A stretch of 64,000 bases of DNA from contig CANGOX010000001.1 in NCBI GenBank assembly GCA_947455605.1, forward strand, positions 86,013 through 150,012, in the 5' to 3' direction. A program made the translations under genes and the position numbers. The stretch is from Chitinophagaceae bacterium. GTDB lineage: Bacteria > Bacteroidota > Bacteroidia > Chitinophagales > Chitinophagaceae. A model generated the notes under the pieces. The model made no database searches, was not told the origin of the DNA, and saw nothing but the letters and a program-made list of their open reading frames with translations. Positions 24,872 to 34,004 of this stretch are shown one piece after another (position 1 is the stretch's first letter; every line of letters starts with the position of its first letter).

Positions 24872-27352
24872 CTATTCTTCCATATATACTCTTTTCACCC
24901 GCTGACTGATGCCCGTCATTACTTCATAAGCAATGGTTCCGCTCCATTGGGCCAATTGCTGTACCGGCAAATGTTTGCCGAATATTTCTACTTCATCACC
25001 TTCCCGTGCTTCCGGGATATCGGTGATATCAATCATCACCATATCCATACATACATGGCCCACCACGGGGGCCAATTTGCCCTTAACATAGATCTTGCCC
25101 ATACCGTTACCAAAGCGCCTGTCGTAGCCGTCTGCATAACCAATCCGCACAGTAGCGATCTGACTGTCTCTCTTTATTTCACCTTTCCTGCCATAGCCAA
25201 CGGTATCTCCGGCTTTCACTGTGCGAATCTGTGCAATGGTAGATTGTAAGGTAATAACGGTTTGCAATGAAAGACCATTTCCATCGGCACTATCCACTCC
25301 ATATAAGCCAATACCCAACCTCACCATATCAAACTGGTATTGGGGGTTGCGGAAGATGGCTGCTGAGTTGGCGATATGTTTGATGAAGACATAGTTCAAT
25401 TGCTGTTGAATGGAATGGCAGGCTTTTTCGAATAACCCAACCTGGTGTTGTGTAAAACCATCATGGGTTGCCGACTCACTTGCCACCAGGTGACTGAACA
25501 CAGATCTTACCGCCATGGTACGGTTTTGTTTGAGGAGCAGTCCGATGGCATTGGCATCCTCCGCTTCAAAACCTAAGCGGTTCATGCCTGTATTGAATTT
25601 GATATGAACCGGAAATTGCTGGATCCCCTGTTGATCAAGAAATGTGTGAAAGGCTTGATAAACGGGAAAAGAATAGATCTCAGGTTCCAGATCATAGGTT
25701 AGCAAAGAATCAAAACTCGCCTCATCTGGGTTCATGACCATTATAGGAAGGCTGATACCGGCTTTGCGCAATTCCACGCCTTCATCTGCATACGCCACGG
25801 CCAGATAATCTACTTTATGAAACTGTAAAACCCTTGCTACTTCTGCACTGCCGCTTCCATAACTAAAGGCCTTTACCATGGCCATGAGTTTCGTTTCGGG
25901 CTTTAGCAGTTTTTGATATTCCTTCAGGTTATGCACCATGGCCGAAAGATCGATCTCCATTACAGTCTGGTGTACTTTCTGTTCCAGCCAATGGGAGATA
26001 CGTTCAAACTCAAATACCCGGGCACCTTTCAGCAGGATATATTCATCCTTGAAATGTTGGGTGCTCAACTGATTGAGAAAATCTTCTGTTGTAGGATAAA
26101 ATTGAGTACGGATATTTTTGAACAGATCGCGGTGCTGCGAAATAGCCGGGCCAATTCCGATGAGCCGGTCAATACTATGTTGTGTAACTTGTGCAGCCAC
26201 ACTTTTGTAAAGCATTTCTTCTGACTGACCCGATTGAAGGATATCTGATAAGATCAAAGTGGTTTGCTGAGCACCGGATTGCTGTTTTAGATAGGCGATC
26301 GCCAATTCCAATGATGAGAGATCATTACTATAACTATCGTTCAGCAGATAACAATTGTTCACGGCTTTCTTTAACTGCATCCGCATATCCACAGGCTCCA
26401 GTTGCAGCATGCGCTCCTGTATCACTGTATCCGCATACTTCATTTGTAACAGTACACACCAGCAGGTAATGGCATTATCAATGGAGATCCTGTCTGTAAA
26501 CGGAATGGTGATTGAAACAGGCTTGCCGGTATATTCAGCAGATACTACTGTCTGTTTCCCTTTTATTTCTTCAGAGATAATGGCAAGTGTTGCTTTTTCT
26601 TCTCTGCTCCAGCTGAAGCATTCTATGTCTTTATTAAATAATCCTTTATCCGTTGTGTTGGGTAATACTGCATGCTGAATCGATTCTCTACCAAATACCA
26701 GGCTTTCGGCATGCTGAAACAGGATCGACTTTTCAACGGCTTTTTGTCTGTCATCCGTAAAACCCTCACTATGTGCATTGGCAAGATTGGTAAACACCCC
26801 GGCAGTAGGTTGGATGATGGCAGCCAATTGCTTCATCTCATTTACAGTTGAGATGCCTGCTTCAAAAATACCCAGGGTATGGTGTTCATTCATTTGCCAT
26901 ACACTCAAGGGCACACCGATCTGCGAATTATAACTACGCGGACTTCTTACGATATGATGATCTTTCTGTAATAACTGGTATAACCATTCTTTTACAATGG
27001 TCTTACCGTTGCTACCTGTGATGCCGATCACAGGAATATTGAATTGTTTGCGATGATGTGCGGCCAATTCCTGCAATGCAGCTAATACATCCTCCACTTT
27101 CAAAAAAACAGCATCCGTATAAGTACTGCCAACAAAATCATTTCTGACAACAAAATTCCTTACCCCTCTTTCATACACTTCTTTGATAAACTGGTGTCCG
27201 TCTCTTCTGGGACCACTGATGGCAAAGAATAAAGAAGTTTGTGGAAATACGATCTTACGGCTATCGATGATCAGATACTCAATGGATGCATGGCCCACAA
27301 CCGTTGGCTCAGCATGAATGATTTGGGCAATATGTGCAACAGTATACACCAA
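24872..27352 (-). CDS. Bifunctional MurF / alanine racemase fusion
   Basis: The 826-residue protein joins two cell-wall enzymes. Residues 1 to about 450 are MurF (UDP-MurNAc-tripeptide:D-Ala-D-Ala ligase), with the ATP loop GITGSNGKTIVKEWL near 112-126 and the ANAHSEGF region. Residues about 460-826 are a PLP alanine racemase, with the PLP lysine in AMVKAFSYGSG, the substrate region NTGMNRLGFE, and the catalytic Tyr in IGYADGYDRRFGNG. The fusion supplies D-alanine and uses D-Ala-D-Ala in one polypeptide. It is a known arrangement in Bacteroidota. The MurF half is divergent (for example it lacks strong conservation late in the domain), so some such fusions may keep only one activity. Confidence 0.93.
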   Translation of the reverse strand: MVYTVAHIAQIIHAEPTVVGHASIEYLIIDSRKIVFPQTSLFFAISGPRRDGHQFIKEVYERGVRNFVVRNDFVGSTYTDAVFLKVEDVLAALQELAAHHRKQFNIPVIGITGSNGKTIVKEWLYQLLQKDHHIVRSPRSYNSQIGVPLSVWQMNEHHTLGIFEAGISTVNEMKQLAAIIQPTAGVFTNLANAHSEGFTDDRQKAVEKSILFQHAESLVFGRESIQHAVLPNTTDKGLFNKDIECFSWSREEKATLAIISEEIKGKQTVVSAEYTGKPVSITIPFTDRISIDNAITCWCVLLQMKYADTVIQERMLQLEPVDMRMQLKKAVNNCYLLNDSYSNDLSSLELAIAYLKQQSGAQQTTLILSDILQSGQSEEMLYKSVAAQVTQHSIDRLIGIGPAISQHRDLFKNIRTQFYPTTEDFLNQLSTQHFKDEYILLKGARVFEFERISHWLEQKVHQTVMEIDLSAMVHNLKEYQKLLKPETKLMAMVKAFSYGSGSAEVARVLQFHKVDYLAVAYADEGVELRKAGISLPIMVMNPDEASFDSLLTYDLEPEIYSFPVYQAFHTFLDQQGIQQFPVHIKFNTGMNRLGFEAEDANAIGLLLKQNRTMAVRSVFSHLVASESATHDGFTQHQVGLFEKACHSIQQQLNYVFIKHIANSAAIFRNPQYQFDMVRLGIGLYGVDSADGNGLSLQTVITLQSTIAQIRTVKAGDTVGYGRKGEIKRDSQIATVRIGYADGYDRRFGNGMGKIYVKGKLAPVVGHVCMDMVMIDITDIPEAREGDEVEIFGKHLPVQQLAQWSGTIAYEVMTGISQRVKRVYMEE

Positions 27353-27366
27353 TAGTGCAGTAATGA

Positions 27367-28371
27367 TTAAAGAGACCCGTCGTTCACATCTTTGGGTACT
27401 CCTTTTTTATTTTTAAAAATGGAATAAAAAACAGATCCGGAAATACAAACCAGGATCACACCGAGAGACAGGAATACCTGCGTGGTTTTATCCATCCACT
27501 CATTCAGGTAATGTTCACCCAGCATTTTAACACCGATAAATATCAGTACTATGGCAATCCCCTGCTGCAGATAATCAAACTTGGTTACCGCTCCGCGTAA
27601 CAGGAAGAATAAAGAACGCAGACCCAGCACGGCAAAAATATTGGAAGTATAGATCACCAGTGGATCCTTGGAAATACCCATTACCGCGGGGATAGAATCC
27701 AATGCAAACACCAGGTCAATCCCTGCGAGTAAGATCACCACCACAAACAGAGATGTATATGCCGGTTTACCATTTACACGAATAATATATTTTCCATCCC
27801 CATCATGCGTAACGAGCGGGAGAAATTTTTTCAAAAAGATATATATTTTAGATTCATGCGGATCAAATTCTTCATCCTCATTGGCAACAAACATTTTGTA
27901 ACCGGTGTACAAAAGAAAAGCCCCAAACCCGTACAGGATCCATGAGAACCTTGCCACCAATGCCACACCTACCGTGATAAAAATAACCCTGAATAAAATA
28001 GCCATCAGAATCCCCACCAGTAATACCCTTGGATAATGTTTTTCTTTTACACTGAAGGCCGTAAAGATGAGTATGAAAACAAAAATATTATCAATGCTCA
28101 GGCTCCACTCCATCAGGTAGGCACTTAAAAATTCAAAAGCCAGTTGCGGACCGTTTACAGTGGTATTGGCATTTTCTGAAGCCAATGCCGGTGCTTCCAC
28201 CCAGATAAAAACAAAGAACAGAAGTGCAAGCCCTACCCAGAAAAAAGTCTGATATAAAGCCTGTTTAATAGTAATGGTCTGGTTTTTTTTACTGAGCAAT
28301 CCCAGGTCAAACACCAAAGCGATGGTTAATACAATCCCGAAAACTAAATAAACGATCTGGTGGGTGCTCAT
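27367..28371 (-). CDS. TerC/Alx-family integral membrane protein
   Basis: The 334-residue protein has about nine membrane helices and the two acidic family signatures: MEWSLSIDNIFVFILIF (about residues 86-102) and GIDLVFALDSIPAVMGI (about 210-226). TerC/Alx proteins are linked to manganese or calcium efflux, tellurite resistance and co-translocational metal loading. Metal export is the most likely role. It is 14 bases upstream of murF-alr on the same strand, so the two are probably co-transcribed. There is no stated link between their functions. Confidence 0.9.
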   Translation of the reverse strand: MSTHQIVYLVFGIVLTIALVFDLGLLSKKNQTITIKQALYQTFFWVGLALLFFVFIWVEAPALASENANTTVNGPQLAFEFLSAYLMEWSLSIDNIFVFILIFTAFSVKEKHYPRVLLVGILMAILFRVIFITVGVALVARFSWILYGFGAFLLYTGYKMFVANEDEEFDPHESKIYIFLKKFLPLVTHDGDGKYIIRVNGKPAYTSLFVVVILLAGIDLVFALDSIPAVMGISKDPLVIYTSNIFAVLGLRSLFFLLRGAVTKFDYLQQGIAIVLIFIGVKMLGEHYLNEWMDKTTQVFLSLGVILVCISGSVFYSIFKNKKGVPKDVNDGSL

Positions 28372-28416
28372 GCAAGAGGTTTGATTACTAAAGATACAGT
28401 ACCGGAAAACGAAAAT

Positions 28417-30168
28417 CTAGACTTCGTATTTCTTTTTACGCCGCCATTGAAAAAGCAGGCCTATGATAACGACCAAAGCAACCGGCAGTCCGATATTGAT
28501 TGCCTGCCACATATTTTTCTGTTCTTCCACTTTGGTCTTATCCAGTAAGCGTAGTACAAAATCCTTATTCCTGCTTTCGAACAGGTTATTGTTACTTACC
28601 AGATAATCCATTGAATTAAGAAAGAACTCACGGTTGGCAAAACGATAATTTTCGAGGGGCAATGAACCCATCGGTAAGGGTCCTGCGGTACTGCTTACCT
28701 GGTTGGTAACAATATCTGCATCCGCCACTACGATCTGTTTCGCTTCTTTTACTCCGGAAGCCAGATAAGGTTTACCCGTTATTCTTTGAACTGAATCCAG
28801 CACTTCTTTGCCTATACGGTTACTATAAAGCGAATGAAATTTCCCTTCCAGTAAAACGGCAACGGGTATATATTTTTTATTAAAGGATGCAAGGTCTTCA
28901 TCTCCCTTAACACTATTGATAGATACGATAGCAGGCGAACTGATTGCGCGGCTACTACTATCTGTTGACAGTAAGATCGTTTTCCTGATACCGGGAGATT
29001 TTACCGTATCAATACTTGACGGGAAAATGGGTAATACCCTATCCAGGTTTTTTGAAATAGGATTATTATCCCTGGCAGCCAGAAACGGATAATACGGCCA
29101 GGGGTATCTTTGCATCTTAGGACTACCATCTGCATTCTTACCAACCACAATAGGAATCTTTGAACAACTCAGATCCTGCACAAGATCAGGATTGATACGT
29201 ACGCCATACTTGAAAAGGATATCATCCAATTCCAGCCCACGGTCAAACGCTGTATATTCTGCCTGGCTTCGCATAAGGCTATCCAGTTCTGCATGCAGTT
29301 TATCTACCAACCAGATAATATGCCCGCCATTCATTACATATTGATCCAGTTTCAGTTTGTCCTCTTCGGTAAAAGACTGTTTGGGTTTCACGATCATCAA
29401 GGCATCGATCATAGATGCATCCGGATACCCTTTCTTTAGATCGAATACAGCCAGCCGGTATTCATTCCGCAGACTTTCACCAAGATCATTTACGGTAAGA
29501 TCTATTGGTTCGCCATTACCAACCGCATAGGCAACTGTTGGCACATATTTTCGAGTGAGTTTGTCAATGGCATTGGCAAATTTATATTCCAGCAAGGCTT
29601 CCGCTGCATTGCGCGTAGCTTCTACATCTTCCTGAGGATTATCTGTGATCACATTGTACTGCTTGTATACTTTACGACTACTGCGCAGATCTATAGCTAT
29701 TGGTTTTTGTCCTCTACGAAAACTAACCAAAGCAGAAGGGATGATCAGTTGATTGGTCTCTTTTTCTGTTTTGGATGATACCACTTCACTCTGTTCAAAT
29801 ACTACTCCCAGTTTGGCAAGGCTATCATAGAATAGGACCTTAGCCGTATCACCTGTGATATACTCACCGGGTTTTTCAAAACTCACTTTCACATGATTTC
29901 CGGAAAGCGATTTGAATTCATCCAACAGATCCTTTGTGGCAATACTCAATTTTTTATAATCAGCCGGCAATTCGCCGGCAAGAAATACTTTGATGGTGAT
30001 TGTGCTGTCAACCTCCTTCAATAAGTTTCTGGTTGCCGGTGTGAGGCTGTATCTTTTTTCTGCAGTAAGATCAAGTCGATAGAATACCAGCGTAGACAGG
30101 TATACCAGGAGTATGAAAAACCCAGTTAAGAACCCAATACCGTATTTATGTTGCCAGACTTTCTGCAT
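28417..30168 (-). CDS. gldG: Gliding-motility ABC transporter substrate-side protein GldG
   Basis: GldG is the extracytoplasmic component of the GldA-GldF-GldG ABC transporter found in gliding Bacteroidota. The 583-residue protein has an N-terminal helix (GFLTGFFILLVYLSTLVFY, about residues 12-30), a large periplasmic part that includes an ABC-2 auxiliary domain (RLDLTAEKRYSLTPATRNLL near 31-50), and a C-terminal membrane helix (NIGLPVALVVIIGLLFQW) followed by a basic tail. It is 11 bases downstream of gldF and presumably translated with it. The ATPase gldA is not in the window. The transporter is not needed for gliding in all gliders, so motility itself is not implied. Confidence 0.92.
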   Translation of the reverse strand: MQKVWQHKYGIGFLTGFFILLVYLSTLVFYRLDLTAEKRYSLTPATRNLLKEVDSTITIKVFLAGELPADYKKLSIATKDLLDEFKSLSGNHVKVSFEKPGEYITGDTAKVLFYDSLAKLGVVFEQSEVVSSKTEKETNQLIIPSALVSFRRGQKPIAIDLRSSRKVYKQYNVITDNPQEDVEATRNAAEALLEYKFANAIDKLTRKYVPTVAYAVGNGEPIDLTVNDLGESLRNEYRLAVFDLKKGYPDASMIDALMIVKPKQSFTEEDKLKLDQYVMNGGHIIWLVDKLHAELDSLMRSQAEYTAFDRGLELDDILFKYGVRINPDLVQDLSCSKIPIVVGKNADGSPKMQRYPWPYYPFLAARDNNPISKNLDRVLPIFPSSIDTVKSPGIRKTILLSTDSSSRAISSPAIVSINSVKGDEDLASFNKKYIPVAVLLEGKFHSLYSNRIGKEVLDSVQRITGKPYLASGVKEAKQIVVADADIVTNQVSSTAGPLPMGSLPLENYRFANREFFLNSMDYLVSNNNLFESRNKDFVLRLLDKTKVEEQKNMWQAINIGLPVALVVIIGLLFQWRRKKKYEV

Positions 30169-30179
30169 TAAGAATTTGA

Positions 30180-30902
30180 TTAACGTTTACTGAGGTTTCT
30201 TTGAGTGATGAACAGGAACAGCACAATGATGCCTATAAAGTAGATAAGATCCCTGCTATCCACCACACCCCTGCTGATACTCCGGTAATGAAAATTGATA
30301 CCCAGCATTTCTATGTAATAGTCCAGTCCTGCTTTAAACACCGGCAGTTTACTGAATGCATCAAACCCATTATACAGAAGAAAACAAACGAATGCGCCTG
30401 CAATAAAAGCAACGACGGTGTTATTGGTAAAACTGCTGGTGCAGATACCGATAGCGGTAAAAACGGCACCCAGTAAGATCAATCCGATGTAACTGCCGAT
30501 GGTTCCGCCAATATCAATACCACCGGTAACGCTTAACTGCTGAACAGAGATGGCATATATAATGGTTGGCAGTAAGGCAGTGATCACAATCAGTAATGCC
30601 CCATAAAATTTACCCCATACGATCTGTGAGGGGGTAAGAGGCATGGTTTTCAATAATTCAAAAGTACCCGCCCTGTATTCGTCTGCAAGGCTGCGCATGG
30701 TAATGGTGGGAACGAGGAATAATAGGATCCATGGTGCCAGGTTAAAAAAGCTGCCTAAGGATGCGTAGCCAAAATCAAGTATGCTGGTATCGGGAAATAC
30801 AAAAAGAAAGAGGCCGTTCAGTAACAGAAACACCACCAATGCGATATACCCGGTAAGGCTGCTGAAAAACTGTTGCCATTCTTTTTTACAGATCATCCAC
30901 AT
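30180..30902 (-). CDS. gldF: Gliding-motility ABC transporter permease GldF
   Basis: The 240-residue ABC-2 type permease has six membrane helices. It starts with CKKEWQQFFSSLTGYIALVVF and contains the conserved MRSLADEYRAGTFELLKTMPLTPSQIVWGKF coupling segment (about residues 68-98), typical of GldF and NosY-like permeases. It pairs with GldG downstream. The first codon is at 30902; Met3 at 30896 is an alternative. On the minus strand TAGTTTTG (30914-30907) sits immediately upstream and matches the -7 consensus. If it is used, the transcript would be almost leaderless. Confidence 0.92.
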   Translation of the reverse strand: MWMICKKEWQQFFSSLTGYIALVVFLLLNGLFLFVFPDTSILDFGYASLGSFFNLAPWILLFLVPTITMRSLADEYRAGTFELLKTMPLTPSQIVWGKFYGALLIVITALLPTIIYAISVQQLSVTGGIDIGGTIGSYIGLILLGAVFTAIGICTSSFTNNTVVAFIAGAFVCFLLYNGFDAFSKLPVFKAGLDYYIEMLGINFHYRSISRGVVDSRDLIYFIGIIVLFLFITQRNLSKR

Positions 30903-31006
30903 AGGCCAAAACTAACTGTTCTTCCTCAATCACCCTATGGGTGTTGGTTATTTGAAATGGTTTTATGGATTTTATCACATTTGGCATCCCATTAGAAACC
31001 TGCCAC

Positions 31007-31486
31007 ATGAAATTAAAACTCAGCCTGCTTATGTTCTGTCTTTTGGGTATTGGCGTATTCAGCCATGCTCAGGATAGCAAAACACCACCACCCCCTCCTC
31101 CTCCGGTTAAACCGGCAAAACCAGCAGTCATCATGAGTGATGATGCCATTCCGGTTACAGTAAAGAGTAGCAAGAATGGGCATTGGAAAGTGCCGCCACC
31201 ACCGCCGAAAGTTGAGGCAGTTAGATTTTCGCCGCCCAAAATTGTAAGGGATGCAGAAAAAGCACCACCACCGCCGCCGCCAAAAGCCGAGGTTGTAAAA
31301 TTTACTCCTCCAAAAATTGTAAAGGATGCAGAAAAAGCACCACCACCGCCGCCGCCAAAAGCCGAGGCTGTAAAATTTACTCCTCCAAAAATTGTAAAGG
31401 ATGCAGAAAAAGCACCACCGCTACCGCAGGCCAAACCAAAGGTTCCTATAAAAACTGATGCTCCGCCAAAGGATCCAAAAGCTTAA
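31007..31486 (+). CDS. Secreted proline-rich protein with 25-residue tandem repeats
   Basis: The start is set at ATG 31007, because it gives a clear signal peptide (MKLKLSLLMFCLLGIGVFSH, cleaved after AQ). An upstream in-frame ATG at 30965 would put extra residues before it. The mature 140-residue protein is built from Pro-rich stretches of six to seven prolines. Three units of 25 residues (75 bp) follow, of the form KIVKDAEKAPPPPPPKAE, VVKFTPP. No known domain is recognised; such proteins can act as periplasmic spacers or wall-associated proteins. Unit starts are at DNA positions 31241, 31316 and 31391, so slippage could vary copy number. Confidence 0.72.
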   Translation: MKLKLSLLMFCLLGIGVFSHAQDSKTPPPPPPPVKPAKPAVIMSDDAIPVTVKSSKNGHWKVPPPPPKVEAVRFSPPKIVRDAEKAPPPPPPKAEVVKFTPPKIVKDAEKAPPPPPPKAEAVKFTPPKIVKDAEKAPPLPQAKPKVPIKTDAPPKDPKA

Positions 31487-31489
31487 TAC

Positions 31490-31632
31490 CGTTATTGCGA
31501 GGAACGAAGCAAACTGTGTTGTAAAGATTAGCGGGCTTGCTATTTAAATGCAATCAGAACTATTGTTCTACCCACAGATTGCTTCCTCCTTCACTTTCGT
31601 TTCGGCGGGCAAGCCGTTCCTCGCAAGGACGT
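31490..31632. mobile_element. MITE-like element, copy 2 (rearranged)
   Basis: The left end has ATTGCGAGGAACGAAGCAAA (31493-31512). The right end is its reverse complement, but with about 29 extra bases (within 31586-31614, reading GGCTTGCCCGCCGAAACG on the other strand) between the TTGCGAGGAACG and GAAGCAATCTG halves. The ends match those of the 7841-8040 element, while the interior is different and shorter. It follows the stop codon of the proline-rich gene. Confidence 0.65.
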
Positions 31633-31704
31633 AAAAAAGCCCCACAAACTGTGAGGCTAAAATATCATTTTCTTAAGCCCCCTTTCAGGGGGTTTGGGGG
31701 TGGG
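31633..31704. terminator. Two small G/C hairpins between the proline-rich gene and iscA
   Basis: AGCCCCACA-aac-TGTGAGGCT (about 31639-31659) and CCCCCT-ttc-AGGGGG (about 31680-31694) could terminate the convergent transcripts. The first is preceded by a run of A on the plus strand, which is a T run for the minus transcript. Confidence 0.5.
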
Positions 31705-32055
31705 TTACACTGCAAAACTCTCACCACAACCACAACTCCTGCTCGCATTCGGATTGTTGAAATAAAAACCCTTTCCGTTCAATCCATCAGAGAAATCCAG
31801 TTCTGTATTTACGAGGTATAAAAAGCTTTTCAGATCAGTAACTACTTTAATGCCGTTGTCTTCAAACACCTGGTCCATCGGTTTTACTTCATTGTCAAAG
31901 TCAAGCTTATAACTTAACCCTGAGCAGCCACCGCCTACCACACCTACCCTCAGGAAATAAGAATCATCTCCTAATACGCCGGCTTCTTCCATTAACTGGA
32001 GGGCTTTCTTTTTGGCTTTATCGCTTACGTAAATACTGTTTTCTGTTGCAACCAT
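31705..32055 (-). CDS. iscA: Iron-sulfur cluster assembly protein, IscA/ErpA family
   Basis: A-type carrier that receives Fe-S clusters from IscU and hands them to apoproteins. The 116-residue protein has the three conserved cysteines of the HesB fold: one in GGGCSGLSYKL (about residue 44) and two in the C-terminal SRSCGCGESF. The length fits the family. It is the third gene of iscS-iscU-iscA. A heptamer hairpin lies between iscU and iscA. ErpA and IscA cannot be separated by inspection; the location favours the isc role. Confidence 0.92.
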   Translation of the reverse strand: MVATENSIYVSDKAKKKALQLMEEAGVLGDDSYFLRVGVVGGGCSGLSYKLDFDNEVKPMDQVFEDNGIKVVTDLKSFLYLVNTELDFSDGLNGKGFYFNNPNASRSCGCGESFAV

Positions 32056-32121
32056 ATTAATTAGTAGTTAGTAATTAGTAGTTAGTAATTGCTCATTACT
32101 AACTACTAATTATTAATTAAA
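32056..32121. repeat. 7-bp hairpin array (TTAGTAG/TTAGTAA) between iscU and iscA
   Basis: TTAGTAG, TTAGTAA, TTAGTAG, TTAGTAA and then ATTACTA, ACTACTA, ATTATTA form two complementary arms. The array fills the complete gap, ending two bases before the iscU stop and beginning at the iscA start codon. Confidence 0.78.
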
Positions 32122-32123
32122 TA

Positions 32124-32540
32124 CTAGTGGATCCTTTCTTCAAATGCCAATTCTTCGAGACCGTTTTTCTTACGGTAGTCGTTGATGGCCGATTTGATTG
32201 CGTCTTCTGCCAATACTGAGCAGTGGATCTTTACTGGGGGCAGGTTGAGTTCTTCAACGAGGTCCATGTTATCGATCTGCACGGCCTGGTCAACGGTTTT
32301 ACCCTTTAACCATTCTGTGGCCAGTGATGAAGAAGCGATCGCTGATCCGCAACCAAAGGTTTTGAACTTTGCATCGGTAATTACACCGGTAGCATCATCC
32401 ACCTCTATCTGCAAACGCATTACGTCTCCACACTCTGGTGCACCCACCAATCCGGTTCCCACGTTTTTCTTCGACTTATCTAAAGTACCAACGTTCTTCG
32501 GATTGCTATAGTGATCAATTACTTTTTCTGAATATGCCAT
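32124..32540 (-). CDS. iscU: Iron-sulfur cluster scaffold protein IscU
   Basis: IscU is the scaffold on which 2Fe-2S clusters are built using sulfur from IscS. The 138-residue protein has the three ligand cysteines: GAPECGDVM (about residue 37), FKTFGCGSAIASSS (about 64) and VKIHCSVLAEDAI (about 108). The LPPVKIHCS motif is the chaperone recognition site (E. coli LPPVK). It lies between iscS and iscA in the same orientation. Confidence 0.95.
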   Translation of the reverse strand: MAYSEKVIDHYSNPKNVGTLDKSKKNVGTGLVGAPECGDVMRLQIEVDDATGVITDAKFKTFGCGSAIASSSLATEWLKGKTVDQAVQIDNMDLVEELNLPPVKIHCSVLAEDAIKSAINDYRKKNGLEELAFEERIH

Positions 32541-32548
32541 GGTTGAAT

Positions 32549-32659
32549 AATTTGAAAATTTGAAAATATGCGGATTTGAAAATGAGGAAGATCTGTTTTA
32601 TTTACACTGTGCGAATCTGAACTCATTTTCAAATTTTCAAATCTGCACATTTTCAAATT
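32549..32659. repeat. 8-bp hairpin array (AATTTGAA) between iscS and iscU
   Basis: AATTTGAA, AATTTGAA, AATATGCG, GATTTGAA, AATGAG at 32549-32586 pairs with 32622-32659 over about 38 bp with few mismatches. The distal arm touches the iscS stop codon. Confidence 0.78.
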
Positions 32660-33873
32660 TAGTGGTGTGCCCACTCAATTTTATCAATATCCACGCCTTC
32701 TTTGAACATTTCCCAAAGCGGGCTCATTTCTCTCAGTTTTAAAACAGTTTCGCTTACAGATTTGATGGTATAATCAATTTGTTCTTCTGTGGTAAAGCGG
32801 CCTAATCCAAAACGTAAAGAACTGTGTGCAAGATCATCACCTAAACCCAGTGCTTTTAAAACATAGCTTGGTTCGAGTGATGCGGAGGTACAGGCTGAGC
32901 CGGATGATAAGGCGATGTTCTTATTAAAGCCCATCAGCAATCCTTCTCCTTCAACATATTTAAATGAAATATTGCTTACATGTGGTAAACGGTGTTCGCG
33001 GTTACCATTCACATAGGTTTCTTCTATTTGGGTCAAAGCGTTCTCCAGCTTATCGCGGAGTTTGCTTAAACGGGCTGCATCATCGGCCATTTCCAATCGG
33101 GCCAATTCACAGGCTTTACCAAAACCAACAATACCGGGTACATTCAGGGTACCGCTACGCATACCTCTTTCGTGGCCGCCACCGTCCATTTGTGCTGTTA
33201 CTTTTACCCGTGGGTTCTTACGGCGTACATATAAAGCACCGATCCCTTTTGGACCGTACATCTTATGGGCTGTAAAAGCCATGATATCAATTCCGTCTTT
33301 GTTTACATCAACCGGTATTTTGCCAACTGCCTGTACGGCATCTGAGAAGAAAAGAATACCATGTTTTTTAGCGATGGTGCTGATCTCTTTTACAGGCTGT
33401 ATCACACCAATCTCATTATTCGCATACATGATGGCGATAAGGATGGTATTGGGTTTAATAGCTGCTTCCAGTTCTTTCAGATCGACCAGGCCATCGGCTT
33501 TCACCTCCAGGTAAGTAACTTCTCCACCTGAACGTTCAATATGTTTACAGGTATCCAAAACTGCTTTGTGTTCTGTGGTACAGGTAATGATATGATTGCC
33601 CTTGCTGGCATACATTTCATAAACCCCTTTGATACCCAGGTTATCGCCTTCGGTAGCACCTGAGGTAAAGATGATCTCTTTCGGATCGGCACCAATCAGT
33701 TTGGCAACCTGCTCACGGGCATAATCAACGGCTTCTTCCGCTTCCCAACCAAAGGGATGGTTACGGCTGGCTGCATTACCAAAGTGCTCGGTAAAGTAAG
33801 GTATCATGGCTTCCAGCACACGTGGGTCCATCGGTGTGGTGGCGTTATTATCCAGGTAAATCGGTAATTTCAA
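32659..33873 (-). CDS. iscS: Cysteine desulfurase IscS
   Basis: IscS is a PLP enzyme that takes sulfur from cysteine for Fe-S cluster and thionucleoside synthesis. The start at ATG 33873 gives [20 protein letters not shown], the normal family N-terminus; an upstream reading-frame extension to 33921 is not supported. Conserved elements are the ATEGDNLGI segment, the PLP lysine in [11 protein letters not shown], and the sulfur-carrying loop [13 protein letters not shown] (Cys about 325). Length is 404 residues. It is the first gene of the isc group. Confidence 0.95.
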   Translation of the reverse strand: MKLPIYLDNNATTPMDPRVLEAMIPYFTEHFGNAASRNHPFGWEAEEAVDYAREQVAKLIGADPKEIIFTSGATEGDNLGIKGVYEMYASKGNHIITCTTEHKAVLDTCKHIERSGGEVTYLEVKADGLVDLKELEAAIKPNTILIAIMYANNEIGVIQPVKEISTIAKKHGILFFSDAVQAVGKIPVDVNKDGIDIMAFTAHKMYGPKGIGALYVRRKNPRVKVTAQMDGGGHERGMRSGTLNVPGIVGFGKACELARLEMADDAARLSKLRDKLENALTQIEETYVNGNREHRLPHVSNISFKYVEGEGLLMGFNKNIALSSGSACTSASLEPSYVLKALGLGDDLAHSSLRFGLGRFTTEEQIDYTIKSVSETVLKLREMSPLWEMFKEGVDIDKIEWAHH

Positions 33874-33907
33874 CATATGCACGAATGATTTATAATCTCT
33901 ATTAACA

Positions 33908-33915
33908 CAAAAGTA
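33908..33915 (-). promoter_or_regulatory. Candidate iscS promoter -7 element
   Basis: On the minus strand the octamer TACTTTTG matches TAnnTTTG exactly. It lies about 35 bases before the iscS start codon. I see no well-spaced TTTG -33 element. Confidence 0.4.
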
Positions 33916-34004
33916 CTGCAATAGGTTCTATAAATTTGGGCGCAAAAGCCTGTCCGGCGTGATTTTTCCTATTTCGTAAAGGACCGGGATCAAACCAAAA
34001 TAAC

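Noticed and set aside
31069..31434. A 121-codon glycine-rich minus-strand frame
   Set aside because: It is the antisense of the proline-rich repeat gene, which has a proper signal peptide on the plus strand.
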